Shown: one piece after another, positions 52,062-60,468 of the stretch
Layout of the letters: each line of letters opens with the position of its first letter
How positions within the stretch are numbered: the first letter of the stretch is position 1
NCBI GenBank assembly: GCA_040752025.1
Contig: JBFMFR010000006.1
Coordinates: 1-64,000 of the forward strand
Direction: 5' to 3'
DNA: 64,000 nt
DNA from: JBFMFR01 sp040752025
GTDB taxonomy: Bacteria; Chloroflexota; Anaerolineae; Anaerolineales; UBA4823
Program-made: the position numbers and the translations under genes
Notes under the pieces: generated by a model
The model's input: the letters and a program-made list of their open reading frames with translations, nothing else
What the model was told of the DNA's origin: nothing
Databases searched by the model: none

Positions 52062-52427
52062 ATGTCTGCTGGAAAAATCATCGCCTACATCGCCGCTGCG
52101 ATTCTGATTTTTTTCGGTGTACTCTTCATTTGGGGAGCGTTCAGCCCGCAAGGAAACGTTGCCTGGATTCCAGTAGGATTGATTAGCGTTGGCATCGGGT
52201 TTGGTTTGATCTGGTTTGCCGGGCGGCAAAAAGCAGGTGACCAGGCAGCCCAGCAAGTTAATCTAAAAATCGATCTACCCGCCAATGTCAGCCTGGATAC
52301 CTTCAAATGCCAATCCTGCGGTGGGGCATTGACTCCCGAGAACGTCAAAATGGTAGCCGGAGCGCCAGTAGTAAGCTGTCCTTATTGCAACACCAGCTAT
52401 CAACTCACCGAAGAGCCAAAGTGGTAG
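52062..52427 (+). CDS. small membrane protein with two TM helices and a zinc ribbon
   Basis: A 121-residue protein with two hydrophobic helices (about 6-27 and 33-54) and a C-terminal treble-clef-like ribbon, CQSCGGALTPEN followed by VVSCPYCNTSYQ (C-x2-C, C-x2-C). The start at 52062 has GAGG upstream; an in-frame start at 52029 lacks one. Function unknown. It lies 52 bases before the DUF2207-like gene and is probably the first gene of that operon. Confidence 0.75.
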   Translation: MSAGKIIAYIAAAILIFFGVLFIWGAFSPQGNVAWIPVGLISVGIGFGLIWFAGRQKAGDQAAQQVNLKIDLPANVSLDTFKCQSCGGALTPENVKMVAGAPVVSCPYCNTSYQLTEEPKW

Positions 52428-52479
52428 CAGCGCATGTCCAGCCAACGCCAGTCATACACCTGCCCTTGGAGAAACTAAA

Positions 52480-54171
52480 ATGAAAATAAAAGCATTGCGA
52501 CTTGCGGTTTTCCTACTGCTCGTGTTTGTCCTGCTCGCCCCCAGTAGTGCCCAGGCGCAAACCTACCTCTTTCGACAGGATTCGCAAACCGTTCAGGTGT
52601 TCTGGAACGAGGATGGTACCGCCTCAATTGATTATGTATTCGTGTTCACCAACGACCCTTCCGCTTCTCCGATCGATTATGTAGATGTGGGCATCCCCAA
52701 CGCCAACTTCGATGACAACAGCATCTCTGCTGACGTGAATGGGGAGCCGCTAACCGATATCTCGCGCTCTGGCTATCAAGGTTCCGGCACAGGCGTCGCA
52801 GTAGGGCTGGGATCCTTAGCCATCCGGCCCGGGCAAACTGGCCGTGTACACGTTTTTATCGGTATTGTACGTCGTGTGCTCTATCCCGACAGCACCGACT
52901 CCAATTACGCCAGCGGCGTATTCTCGCCCACCTGGTTCGGTTCCCAGTATGTCAGGGGCGACACCAACCTGAGTGTTATCTTCCATCTCCCGCCTGGCGT
53001 ACAACCCGATGAACCGCGCTGGCACGCTGCTCCCAGCGGTTTCCCCAGCGAGCCAGAAACCGCATTAGATAACACCGGGCGAGTGATGTATACTTGGGCC
53101 AATCCAATTGCCTCACCTTCCAAGCAATATAAGTTTGGGGCATCGTTCCCTGCCCAATATGTGCCCGATTCGACGATTGTCCGTCCCAGCCTGCTTGAGA
53201 TCCTTGGCCTGAGCACCGACGACTTGATTTCGCTTACCTTTTGCTGCGGTGTGCTGTTCTTCATTGTGTCGACCACTGTACTTTCCATTCGCAGTACAAA
53301 GCGTCGAAAATTGCAATACCTGTCGCCCAAGATCGCCATCGAAGGGCACGGCATCAAGCGCGGCCTGACCGCCATCGAAGCCGCCATCCTGCTGGAGCAG
53401 CCGCTGGACAAAATTCTGACCATGATCCTGTTCTCATCGATCAAAAAAGGCGCCGCCACGGTCACCAAACGCGAGCCCCTGGAAATCGAAGCTGCCGATC
53501 CCTTGCCCGAGGGCTTGCAGCCCTACGAGCAGGATTTTCTGGAAGTTTTTCAGGGTACTAAAAACCTGCAGCAACAGCGCAAGAGGCTGCAAACCATGAT
53601 GATTGATCTGGTCAAAAGCATCTCGGCTAAGATGAAGGGCTTCAGCCGCCGCGAAACGGTTGCCTATTACCGCGACATCATCCAGCGCGCCTGGGCTCAG
53701 GTAGAAGCCGCCGATACCCCACAGGTAAAAAGCGAGCGCTTCGACCAGGTGATGGAATGGACAATGATGGATAAAGATTACGAGGGGCGCACCCGCGACG
53801 TGTTCAGTGGTGGGCCAGTCTTCATACCCACCTGGTGGGGAAGCTACGATCCGGTTTACAGGCGCACAATCGGCCCGCGCCCGGCCTCGCTCCCCGGCGC
53901 TACCCCTGGCGCGCCCATGCCCGCCGGAGGAGTCTCACTGCCCAACCTGCCAGGTTCTGATTTTGCCGCTTCGATTGTAAACGGCGTCCAGAACTTCTCT
54001 TCAAGCGTGGTAGGCAATTTGACTGACTTCACCAGCGGTGTGACCAACAAGACCAACCCTGTGCCGGTTTCCACCAGTAGCCGTGGCAGCAGCTCTCGTA
54101 GCGGAGGCGGCTGCGCCTGCGCCTGCGCCTGCGCCGGGTGCGCCTGCGCCTGCGCTGGTGGTGGACGATGA
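52480..54171 (+). CDS. DUF2207-like membrane protein with a Cys-Ala repeat tail
   Basis: A 563-residue protein: signal peptide (1-26, ending AQAQ), beta-rich extracellular domain (about 30-235), one TM helix (248-270) followed by RSTKRRK (positive, inside), then a cytoplasmic domain starting GLTAIEAAILLEQPLDKILTM. This layout is typical of DUF2207 proteins. Uniquely, a Ser/Gly-rich linker leads to the C-terminal tail CACACACAGCACACAGGGR (545-563) with seven cysteines alternating with alanine. By the positive-inside rule the tail is cytoplasmic and so within reach of the downstream radical SAM enzyme. The repeat is coded by near-identical TGCGCC hexamers. Likely the substrate of this operon, by inference. 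Confidence 0.85.
   Translation: MKIKALRLAVFLLLVFVLLAPSSAQAQTYLFRQDSQTVQVFWNEDGTASIDYVFVFTNDPSASPIDYVDVGIPNANFDDNSISADVNGEPLTDISRSGYQGSGTGVAVGLGSLAIRPGQTGRVHVFIGIVRRVLYPDSTDSNYASGVFSPTWFGSQYVRGDTNLSVIFHLPPGVQPDEPRWHAAPSGFPSEPETALDNTGRVMYTWANPIASPSKQYKFGASFPAQYVPDSTIVRPSLLEILGLSTDDLISLTFCCGVLFFIVSTTVLSIRSTKRRKLQYLSPKIAIEGHGIKRGLTAIEAAILLEQPLDKILTMILFSSIKKGAATVTKREPLEIEAADPLPEGLQPYEQDFLEVFQGTKNLQQQRKRLQTMMIDLVKSISAKMKGFSRRETVAYYRDIIQRAWAQVEAADTPQVKSERFDQVMEWTMMDKDYEGRTRDVFSGGPVFIPTWWGSYDPVYRRTIGPRPASLPGATPGAPMPAGGVSLPNLPGSDFAASIVNGVQNFSSSVVGNLTDFTSGVTNKTNPVPVSTSSRGSSSRSGGGCACACACAGCACACAGGGR
54108..54155 (+). repeat. TGCGCC hexamer repeat encoding the Cys-Ala tail
   Basis: Four TGCGCC units, a GGG, then two TGCGCC units and TGCGCT encode alternating Cys-Ala. 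Slippage by whole units would add or remove one Cys-Ala dipeptide and keep the frame. Nearly identical codon use suggests recent expansion or active homogenisation. Confidence 0.7.
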
Positions 54172-54201
54172 TTCTCGCTTCGAGACACTGAAGGCACCAC
54201 A

Positions 54202-55557
54202 ATGGGCCTCGATCGCTTGAAATCCTGGATAAACCACCTTGGAGGCGGCACAGAAGGCAGCCTGTCTCCGGAGCCAGGCCTTTACCATTACGTGCGCCAG
54301 AACACGGGTGAGCGCAGCCGCATTCACCTGAGAGTGGATCCAGATGGCAGTGGTCTGCTGATCGTCAACGCCAACCGGGTGATGCACCTGAATCCAACCG
54401 CCGCCTACATGGCCCGCCTGGCTCTCGAAGAGATCCCAGAGTCCCAGGCCACCCGCGCCATCCAGCAGCGCTACCAGGTCACACAGCGCCAGGCCCGTGA
54501 TGACTACACGCAATTCGCCAGCCAACTTTCCGAGTTGATCCGTCCTGATGGCGCCTGCCCCATCCACGATTTGGATCTGGAGGTCACCGCTCCCTTCAGC
54601 GCACGCCCTTCCGCCCCCTATCGCATGGACCTGGCGCTGACTTACCGCTGCAACAACGATTGCGCCCACTGCTACAATGCCCGTCCGCGCAATTACCCCG
54701 AGCTTGCCACAGAGCAATGGCAGCGTATCCTGGACCGCTTGTGGGAAATCGGCATCCCTCACGTGGTCTTCACCGGCGGCGAACCCACCCTGCGCACTGA
54801 TTTGCCCGCGCTGGTAGCCCACGCCGAACGCAACGGTCAGATCACCGGTCTGAACACCAATGCCCGGCGGCTTTCCAACGCCGACTACCTGCGCCCGTTG
54901 GTAGATGCCGGCCTGGATCATGTGCAAGTCACCGTTGAGTCGCACGACCCGGCGATCCACGACGCCATGGTGCAGGCCCGTGGAGCCTGGAAACAAACCA
55001 TCGCTGGCCTCGAAAACGCCCTGGACAGCCCCTTGTTCGTGATGACCAACACTACGATGCTGCAGGCCAACAGCCCCTCGCTGCCCGAGACCCTGCACTT
55101 TCTGGCCGGGCTGGGCGTACCTACTGTAGGGCTCAACGCGCTGATTTACTCCGGGCGAGGCGCTGAAGTGGGTACTGGTCTGCAAGAAGAATCGCTCCCG
55201 CCCTTATTGGAGGCAGCTCGCCAGATTACTTCGGCCAACGAGCAACGTTTGATCTGGTACACTCCCACACAATATTGCCACTTCGACCCCGTCCAACTGG
55301 AATTGGGCGTAAAGGGCTGCACAGCCGCACTTTACAACATGTGCATCGAACCAGATGGGGCTGTCATCCCCTGCCAGTCGTACTACCAGCCTATTGGCAA
55401 CCTGCTGGAGTCGCCCTGGGAAGAGATTTGGGATCACGAACTCGCCACCAGCTTGCGCGAGCGTCGCAACTTACCAGTCAAATGCACCGGCTGCGTCTTG
55501 CTAGCCGAGTGTGGTGGTGGGTGTCCGCTGTATGCTCAAAACACGGGAGGGAGGTGA
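54202..55557 (+). CDS. radical SAM/SPASM enzyme with N-terminal PqqD-like domain
   Basis: A 451-residue putative peptide-modifying enzyme. A PqqD-like recognition domain spans about 28-113. The radical SAM core has C150-x3-C154-x2-C157 (CNNDCAHC) and GGEP at 192-195. The C-terminal SPASM domain has C373, C381, C391, C428, C431, C437 and C441 for auxiliary [4Fe-4S] clusters. Such enzymes install thioether or C-C crosslinks in ribosomal peptides. It begins 30 bases after the Cys-Ala-tailed protein gene, which has the obvious Cys-rich target. Reaction not known. Confidence 0.9.
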   Translation: MGLDRLKSWINHLGGGTEGSLSPEPGLYHYVRQNTGERSRIHLRVDPDGSGLLIVNANRVMHLNPTAAYMARLALEEIPESQATRAIQQRYQVTQRQARDDYTQFASQLSELIRPDGACPIHDLDLEVTAPFSARPSAPYRMDLALTYRCNNDCAHCYNARPRNYPELATEQWQRILDRLWEIGIPHVVFTGGEPTLRTDLPALVAHAERNGQITGLNTNARRLSNADYLRPLVDAGLDHVQVTVESHDPAIHDAMVQARGAWKQTIAGLENALDSPLFVMTNTTMLQANSPSLPETLHFLAGLGVPTVGLNALIYSGRGAEVGTGLQEESLPPLLEAARQITSANEQRLIWYTPTQYCHFDPVQLELGVKGCTAALYNMCIEPDGAVIPCQSYYQPIGNLLESPWEEIWDHELATSLRERRNLPVKCTGCVLLAECGGGCPLYAQNTGGR

Positions 55558-55560
55558 AAG

Positions 55561-56565
55561 ATGGGGCTGGGTGCATCCCCAAAAGGCGTCATCGTTCTCT
55601 ATAACGAAAATCTCGATCTGATTTTAGGCGAACCCCACGATTATCTGGCAGAAAACGGCGTTATCGCCTGTGCCTCGGCCGTTGAAGAAGCACTTTCACA
55701 ACAGTATCCGGTAATCAAAGTTCCGATCCACACTGATATCGAACCCGCCTTAGCGCCATACCCTCCCACCGAATGGGTGGTGTTCAACCTGGGTGAAGGC
55801 ATCGAGGGGCGCCTCTTTGAAGAAGCGCGCATCGCCTGGGCGCTGGAAGCCATGGGTTATACGTTCACCGGCTCTTCCGGTGAGGCCATCGCTGCCAGCA
55901 CCAACAAAGCCACCACCAAGCAACGCCTGGCTCGGGCCGGTGTGCAAACACCCTCCAGTTGGCTATTTCGGGATGCATCAGAAATTCGCGGCGAGTTTGA
56001 ATTTCCACTGATCGTCAAACCCGTCGCTGAGGATGCCAGCCTGGGCATTGAACAACAGGCCGTAGTCCACGACCTGCCCGCTCTGCGAGAGCGCGTCATC
56101 TTCGTCAATGACTCTTACCGCCAATCTGCCCTGGTAGAAAGCTTCATCCAGGGGCGCGAGTTCAACACCTCTCTCTGGGGTGAGCCGCCGGAAGTACTGC
56201 CGCTATACGAAATCGATTTCAGCGAGTTTCCCAACCCTTTCGAGCGGATTGTTTCGTTCGCAGCCAAATGGGAAAGTGACACCTTTGAGTACAACCACAC
56301 ACCAGGAATCTGTCCAGCACAAGTCGGCCCGCAGCTCGCCCGGCACATCAGCCTAACGGCTTTGCACGCCTGGCGCACAATTGGTTGCCGCGGCTACGCC
56401 CGCGTCGACATGCGCCTGGATACAAATGATAAGCTATATGTTATTGAGGTCAACTGCAATCCAGATCTTTCTCCCGATGCCGGTTTCTACGGCGCTTGTA
56501 GGGTTGCAGGATACAATTATTCCGAAATGATCTTGAAAATCCTTCGCATGGCTCTAGTGGAATGA
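55561..56565 (+). CDS. ATP-grasp ligase, D-alanine-D-alanine ligase-like
   Basis: A 334-residue ATP-grasp protein. The N-terminal segment and VFNLGEGIEG with the TGSSGEAIAASTNKATTK motif match the Ddl family; LIVKPVAEDASLGIE binds ATP, and GYARVDMRLD with VIEVNCNPDLSPDAGF carries the Mg ligands. Some Ddl-like proteins in peptide pathways act as peptide ligases. Here, between two PqqD/radical SAM genes, it is more likely to act on a peptide or cofactor than on cell-wall D-Ala. GGGAGG of its ribosome site overlaps the previous gene's end. Confidence 0.85.
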   Translation: MGLGASPKGVIVLYNENLDLILGEPHDYLAENGVIACASAVEEALSQQYPVIKVPIHTDIEPALAPYPPTEWVVFNLGEGIEGRLFEEARIAWALEAMGYTFTGSSGEAIAASTNKATTKQRLARAGVQTPSSWLFRDASEIRGEFEFPLIVKPVAEDASLGIEQQAVVHDLPALRERVIFVNDSYRQSALVESFIQGREFNTSLWGEPPEVLPLYEIDFSEFPNPFERIVSFAAKWESDTFEYNHTPGICPAQVGPQLARHISLTALHAWRTIGCRGYARVDMRLDTNDKLYVIEVNCNPDLSPDAGFYGACRVAGYNYSEMILKILRMALVE

Positions 56566-56573
56566 GGTAAACC

Positions 56574-57728
56574 ATGACAAATCTACTTGCACCTTTGCGC
56601 CGCATGTTCAATCCCTTGCACGAAATCGAAGCGGGTATCTACCATTACATATCGCCTCCCAATGATCCGCGCAATTACCGCCTGCACTTGCGCCTGGAGT
56701 CAGATGGTAGCGGGGTTCTAATCATCAACGCGGCAACGATCCTTCATCTCAACCAGACTGCTGCCGAATACGCCTACTATCTGGTGCACAATACACCCGC
56801 CGATCAGGTTGCGCGCAAGTTCTCTGCTCGCTACAATGTCAGCCGCGCCCAGGCCAGCCAGGATTACCTCCAACTGGCAGAGCGCATCCAGACTCTCATT
56901 TCCACCCCAGACATCGACCCGGTAACCTTCCTGGATTTCGAACGCCAGGTACCCTACAGCGGGCAAATCTCCGCCCCTTATCGCCTGGATTGCGCCCTGA
57001 CCTACCGCCTGCCAACCGATACTTCTCCAGACGCCGCCCCTGTCGAGCGCGTAAAGCGCGAACTGGATGCTGAGGAGTGGAAAACTTTGATCGATAAGGC
57101 CTGGTCAGCCAGTATTCCGCACATCGTTTTCACAGGCGGCGAACCCACACTGCGATCAGATCTAACAGAGCTAATCGCCCATGCCGAAGCCAATGGGCAG
57201 ATCAGCGGCTTACTCAGCGACGGCCTGCGCCTGGCTGAGAGCGCCTACCTTGAAGAGCTTTTACAGACCGGCCTGGATCATTTGATGTTGGTTCTGCGCC
57301 CGGAAGAACCCCTTGCCTGGCAGGCGCTGGAAAACGCACTGGCGCAAGATTTGTTCGTAGCCGTACACTTGACCCTCGCTGCCGAGAATGTAAAGCAGAT
57401 ACCAAAGCTACTCCGCCGTCTGGCAGACATGGGCGTACACGCCGTTTCGCTCAGCGCCAGCGATCCCAGCCTGGCGACCGCCTTGCACGATGCCCGCGAG
57501 CAAATCGCCAGACTGGAAATGGAGCTGGTTTGGAATTTGCCTGTGCCTTACTCCAGCCTGCATCCCATCGCTCTGGAAACCAGCCAGCCCGAAATCCCTG
57601 AAGGCGCTGGCCGCGCCTGGCTGTACGTTGAACCAGATGGCGACGTGCTGCCCTCCCAGGGAGTCAACCGAGTGCTTGGCAACCTGCTCGCCGATCCTTG
57701 GGAGAAAATCTGGAAAAGCACGGACTGA
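56574..57728 (+). CDS. degenerate radical SAM paralogue with PqqD-like domain
   Basis: A 384-residue homologue of the enzyme encoded at 54202: same N-terminal PqqD-like domain (about 21-110), same APYRLDCALTYR and FTGGEPTLR (GGEP at 188-191). The cluster cysteines are replaced by L146, T150 and D153, the SPASM region is truncated after LGNLLADPWEKIW, and only one cysteine (C140) remains. It cannot hold the radical SAM cluster. It has an uninterrupted frame, so it is probably retained as a partner or substrate-presenting subunit, not a dead gene. GAGG precedes the ATG. Confidence 0.88.
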   Translation: MTNLLAPLRRMFNPLHEIEAGIYHYISPPNDPRNYRLHLRLESDGSGVLIINAATILHLNQTAAEYAYYLVHNTPADQVARKFSARYNVSRAQASQDYLQLAERIQTLISTPDIDPVTFLDFERQVPYSGQISAPYRLDCALTYRLPTDTSPDAAPVERVKRELDAEEWKTLIDKAWSASIPHIVFTGGEPTLRSDLTELIAHAEANGQISGLLSDGLRLAESAYLEELLQTGLDHLMLVLRPEEPLAWQALENALAQDLFVAVHLTLAAENVKQIPKLLRRLADMGVHAVSLSASDPSLATALHDAREQIARLEMELVWNLPVPYSSLHPIALETSQPEIPEGAGRAWLYVEPDGDVLPSQGVNRVLGNLLADPWEKIWKSTD

Positions 57729-57731
57729 ACC

Positions 57732-58484
57732 GTGTCGCTCGACCTGACGGATTGGCACCAACGTTTCATCCAGCAGGCGCGCTGGACGCAAGATTTGCGC
57801 CGTTATCTGTTCGAGCGCGCCAGGCTGACCCGCGCCTCACGCACGCTGGAAGTCGGGTGTGGTACAGGAGCGTTGCTCGAGAGCTGTCTAGATTCAAGTT
57901 ACCTGCACGGCCTGGATATCTCCGCGCCGCACCTGTACCTGGCGCGCTTTCACGCTCCCAGGGCGCTGCTGGTGCAGGGCGACGCCCACGCCCTGCCCTA
58001 TGCCCCTGCCAGTTTCGATCTAACCTTCTGCCACTTCTTGCTGCTCTGGGTAAAACAACCAGAGAACGTAATCGCCGAAATGGTTCGCATCACCCGCCCC
58101 GGTGGGTCTGTCCTGGCCCTGGCTGAGCCAGACTACGGTGGTCGCATCGATTTCCCAGACGAGCTGGCGAAGCTGGCCAATTTACAGCAAACCGCCTTGC
58201 GCCGTCAAGGCGCCGATCCACTGATCGGGCGCCGCCTGGCCTCGATTTTTGCCAGCGCTGGGCTGCAACAAATCGAAACCGGCGTCCTGGGAGGCCAGTG
58301 GCAGGGGTCCCCTTCCAAACAAGATTGGGAAAACGAGTGGCAAGTATTGTTGGAGGATATCGGCGCCGACCTGCCAGCCTCCGAACTGGAAAGCCTTCGC
58401 CAGCACGATCACAAAGCCTGGCTGGAAGGTAGCCGGGTGCTCTTCGTACCAACATTCTACGCCTGGGGGCGAATGAAAGCGTGA
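57732..58484 (+). CDS. class I SAM-dependent methyltransferase
   Basis: A 250-residue methyltransferase of the UbiE/Methyltransf_11 type. Motif I is TLEVGCGTGALLE (about 37-49), post I HGLDIS, motif II region SFDLTFCHFLL, and post-II RPGGSVLALAEP. The acceptor is unknown. GTG start at 57732, 3 bases after the preceding stop; its own stop overlaps the next GTG start (GTGA). It is clearly part of the radical SAM operon. Confidence 0.85.
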   Translation: MSLDLTDWHQRFIQQARWTQDLRRYLFERARLTRASRTLEVGCGTGALLESCLDSSYLHGLDISAPHLYLARFHAPRALLVQGDAHALPYAPASFDLTFCHFLLLWVKQPENVIAEMVRITRPGGSVLALAEPDYGGRIDFPDELAKLANLQQTALRRQGADPLIGRRLASIFASAGLQQIETGVLGGQWQGSPSKQDWENEWQVLLEDIGADLPASELESLRQHDHKAWLEGSRVLFVPTFYAWGRMKA

Positions 58485-59575
58485 GAGCCAGCTTCATTCG
58501 CCTGTTGCTGCCCATTCTCGCCTGTATCACCGCGGCAGCCTGTTTATGGTTAGCGCAAAACTTCGATCTACCCCAGCTCAACTGGATTAGTATCATCCTG
58601 TGCCTCATCGCTGCCCTTTCGACTTTGCATGCCCTTCATCTTTGGCAGATCAAAACAGACGCGGCCCATCTGCGCGCAGCAATGAGACGCATGCTGGTTT
58701 TCAGTCTGCTAGCTCTGCTGCTCATTCTCGCCGCAGGCAGTATGTGGATTACTCGCAGCCGCGTCCAGGTAATGATCCATCCAGGGCGCACCTTTGCGGA
58801 AGTATCCTATGCAAAAACCCACATCCCCGATTTCCAGAACGTACAATTCGTCACACCCGATGGGTTAACTCTGCGCGGCTGGTATGTACCTCCGCACAAC
58901 AAAGCCCTGGTAATTTTCCTACACGGGCATGGCGGTAACCGCCAACAATTAGCGCTGGAAGCCGGCCTGCTCGTTCAACAGGGTTATGGAGCGCTTCTTT
59001 ATGATGCCCGCAACTGCGGAGAGAGCGAGGGGACCATCACGACACTTGGGCTCACGGAAGTCAACGATATGCGTGGCGCATTGCAATTCTTGCAAAGCCA
59101 GCCTCAGGTAGACCCGGAACGTATCGGCCTGCTCGGGCACTCGATGGGCGGTTCTACAGCTCTGATGGCAGCCGCTCAAATTCCGCAGGTGCGCGCCGTT
59201 GTTTCTGAGAGCGCCTATGCCAGCCTGGAGCAAAACATCCGCGAAAACCTGGACCACCTGCTCGGCCTGCCACCATTCCCCTTCGCCCCGCTGGTAATTT
59301 TTTGGGGCCAGCAAGAGACAGGGCTGGATATTTCTCAGGCGAACCCTGTGGACCAGATTTCGACAATCAGCCCACGGCCGGTATTGATTATCCATGGAGA
59401 GCAAGATTCAACCATCTTGGTTGAGAATGCTCACCAGCTTTACCAGGCTGCCCGGCAACCTAAGGAATTATGGATTTTACCGGATGCCATGCACTGCTGT
59501 TTAGCTCAGGTCGGGGGTGAGGCATATGCCCAAAAGCTGCTGGAGTTCTTCAACCAGGCCTTGCTCTCCCCCTGA
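58481..59575 (+). CDS. membrane-anchored alpha/beta hydrolase
   Basis: A 364-residue protein. Three hydrophobic segments lie in the first 90 residues (about 5-25, 35-55, 70-88), then an alpha/beta-hydrolase domain with oxyanion HGHGGN, nucleophile in GHSMGG, and Asp and His in HGEQDSTI and DAMHCC. It resembles BAAT/Bem46-type peptidase-esterases. As last gene of the modification operon, it may cleave a modified product or detach a group; this is inference. GTG start at 58481 overlaps the preceding stop. Confidence 0.85.
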   Translation: MRASFIRLLLPILACITAAACLWLAQNFDLPQLNWISIILCLIAALSTLHALHLWQIKTDAAHLRAAMRRMLVFSLLALLLILAAGSMWITRSRVQVMIHPGRTFAEVSYAKTHIPDFQNVQFVTPDGLTLRGWYVPPHNKALVIFLHGHGGNRQQLALEAGLLVQQGYGALLYDARNCGESEGTITTLGLTEVNDMRGALQFLQSQPQVDPERIGLLGHSMGGSTALMAAAQIPQVRAVVSESAYASLEQNIRENLDHLLGLPPFPFAPLVIFWGQQETGLDISQANPVDQISTISPRPVLIIHGEQDSTILVENAHQLYQAARQPKELWILPDAMHCCLAQVGGEAYAQKLLEFFNQALLSP

Positions 59576-59601
59576 CAAAAAATGCCGTGTCAAACACGGC
59601 A
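59576..59601 (-). terminator. terminator between convergent operons
   Basis: TGCCGTGT (59583-59590) and ACACGGCA (59594-59601) form an 8-bp stem. On the minus strand it is followed by a TTTTTT run (59582-59577), making a good intrinsic terminator for the suf operon. On the plus strand only a weak T-rich CCCACTTTCTG follows, so it may work poorly for the hydrolase transcript. Confidence 0.8.
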
Positions 59602-59641
59602 CCCACTTTCTGTAATAAAGCCACGCTCGCCAAAGAAAGCC

Positions 59642-59995
59642 CTACTCGTTCTCCTTAGGCAGGCCGATCTCAATCTGCCCATCAACGACGCGGGTCGGAT
59701 AAGCTGGAATATCCACAATCGCCGGCAAAGATAACACTTTGCCCGTGCGCACGTCAAAGCTTGCCCCATGGCGCGGGCAGCGAACTTCCAAACCATCCAG
59801 CTCGCCATCGCCCAACGGCCCATCATCGTGACTGCAAACGTCCCCAATCGCGAAAATTTGCCCGGCGATATTGAAAATCACAATCGCATCACCGTCCGCA
59901 TCCACGAATAACCGCTCACCGCTGGCCAATTCATCCACTGCCGCGACAGGCACAAAATCACAGGCTTCGGGATCCAATTTCGTGTAATCGTACAT
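59642..59995 (-). CDS. Rieske-type [2Fe-2S] ferredoxin
   Basis: A 117-residue Rieske protein. C54-x-H56 (CSHDDGPL) and C73-x2-H76 (CPRHGASFD) are the two cluster motifs. It is the soluble ferredoxin subtype (NirD/SufBCDSU-associated), without a membrane anchor. Last gene of the suf operon; it may donate electrons or be matured by the operon's enzymes. Confidence 0.92.
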   Translation of the reverse strand: MYDYTKLDPEACDFVPVAAVDELASGERLFVDADGDAIVIFNIAGQIFAIGDVCSHDDGPLGDGELDGLEVRCPRHGASFDVRTGKVLSLPAIVDIPAYPTRVVDGQIEIGLPKENE

Positions 59996-60017
59996 CGCTG
60001 ATTACCCTCATGACTGG

Positions 60018-60413
60018 TTATTCAACCAGATCGTCTGTAGCCTCACCGAGACCATAAACGCCTGCTTTGAGCACTTTCAAAGACAACAAGGCGCACTTCA
60101 GGCGCACTGGCCCCAATTCCATTCCCAGCATCTCCAGCAAATCTTCTTTGGTAAGCGACTTCACTTCATCAAGCGTTTTGCCCTGGATCGACTCGATCAA
60201 CAAGTCGGCAGAAGCCTGCGAAATCGCGCAACCATGACCATCGAAGGTTGCCTCAGTTACCCGCTCGTTTTCATCCAGGCGCAAATCGATACGGATATGA
60301 TCGCCACATAGGGGATTATCATCCTCGAACGAAATATCGTGAGGTTCCAATACGCCCCGGTATTGGGGGTTCTTATAACGGTCAATGATGAGTTCGCGAT
60401 ATAAATCGTCCAT
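60018..60413 (-). CDS. sufU: SufU iron-sulfur assembly protein / sulfurtransferase
   Basis: A 131-residue SufU. Cysteines in NPLCGDHI, GHGCAISQAS and LKCALL, plus the Asp of CGD, form the zinc site that takes persulfide sulfur from SufS. The ATG at 60413 with GGAGG upstream gives a normal start; an in-frame ATG at 60440 is less likely. It follows sufS by 55 bases. Confidence 0.92.
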   Translation of the reverse strand: MDDLYRELIIDRYKNPQYRGVLEPHDISFEDDNPLCGDHIRIDLRLDENERVTEATFDGHGCAISQASADLLIESIQGKTLDEVKSLTKEDLLEMLGMELGPVRLKCALLSLKVLKAGVYGLGEATDDLVE

Positions 60414-60468
60414 CAATGCACTCCTCCGCCTTGCCCGCAATGCACCTGTGTCCGGCGAAACCCAACTT

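Noticed and set aside
54108..54155. Hexamer repeat as a CRISPR or minisatellite element
   Set aside because: The unit is 6 bp, in frame and coding; there are no spacers.
54001..55185. 394-codon minus-strand frame opposite the Cys-Ala tail and radical SAM gene
   Set aside because: The plus strand encodes a complete radical SAM/SPASM enzyme with all cysteines; the minus frame is low-complexity antisense (Gly/Ala-rich) with no domain.
55543..55557. GGR ending of the radical SAM enzyme resembling the GGGR end of the Cys-Ala tail
   Set aside because: The GGAGGGAGG bases encoding it are the ribosome-binding site of the next gene, so the likeness is probably chance.
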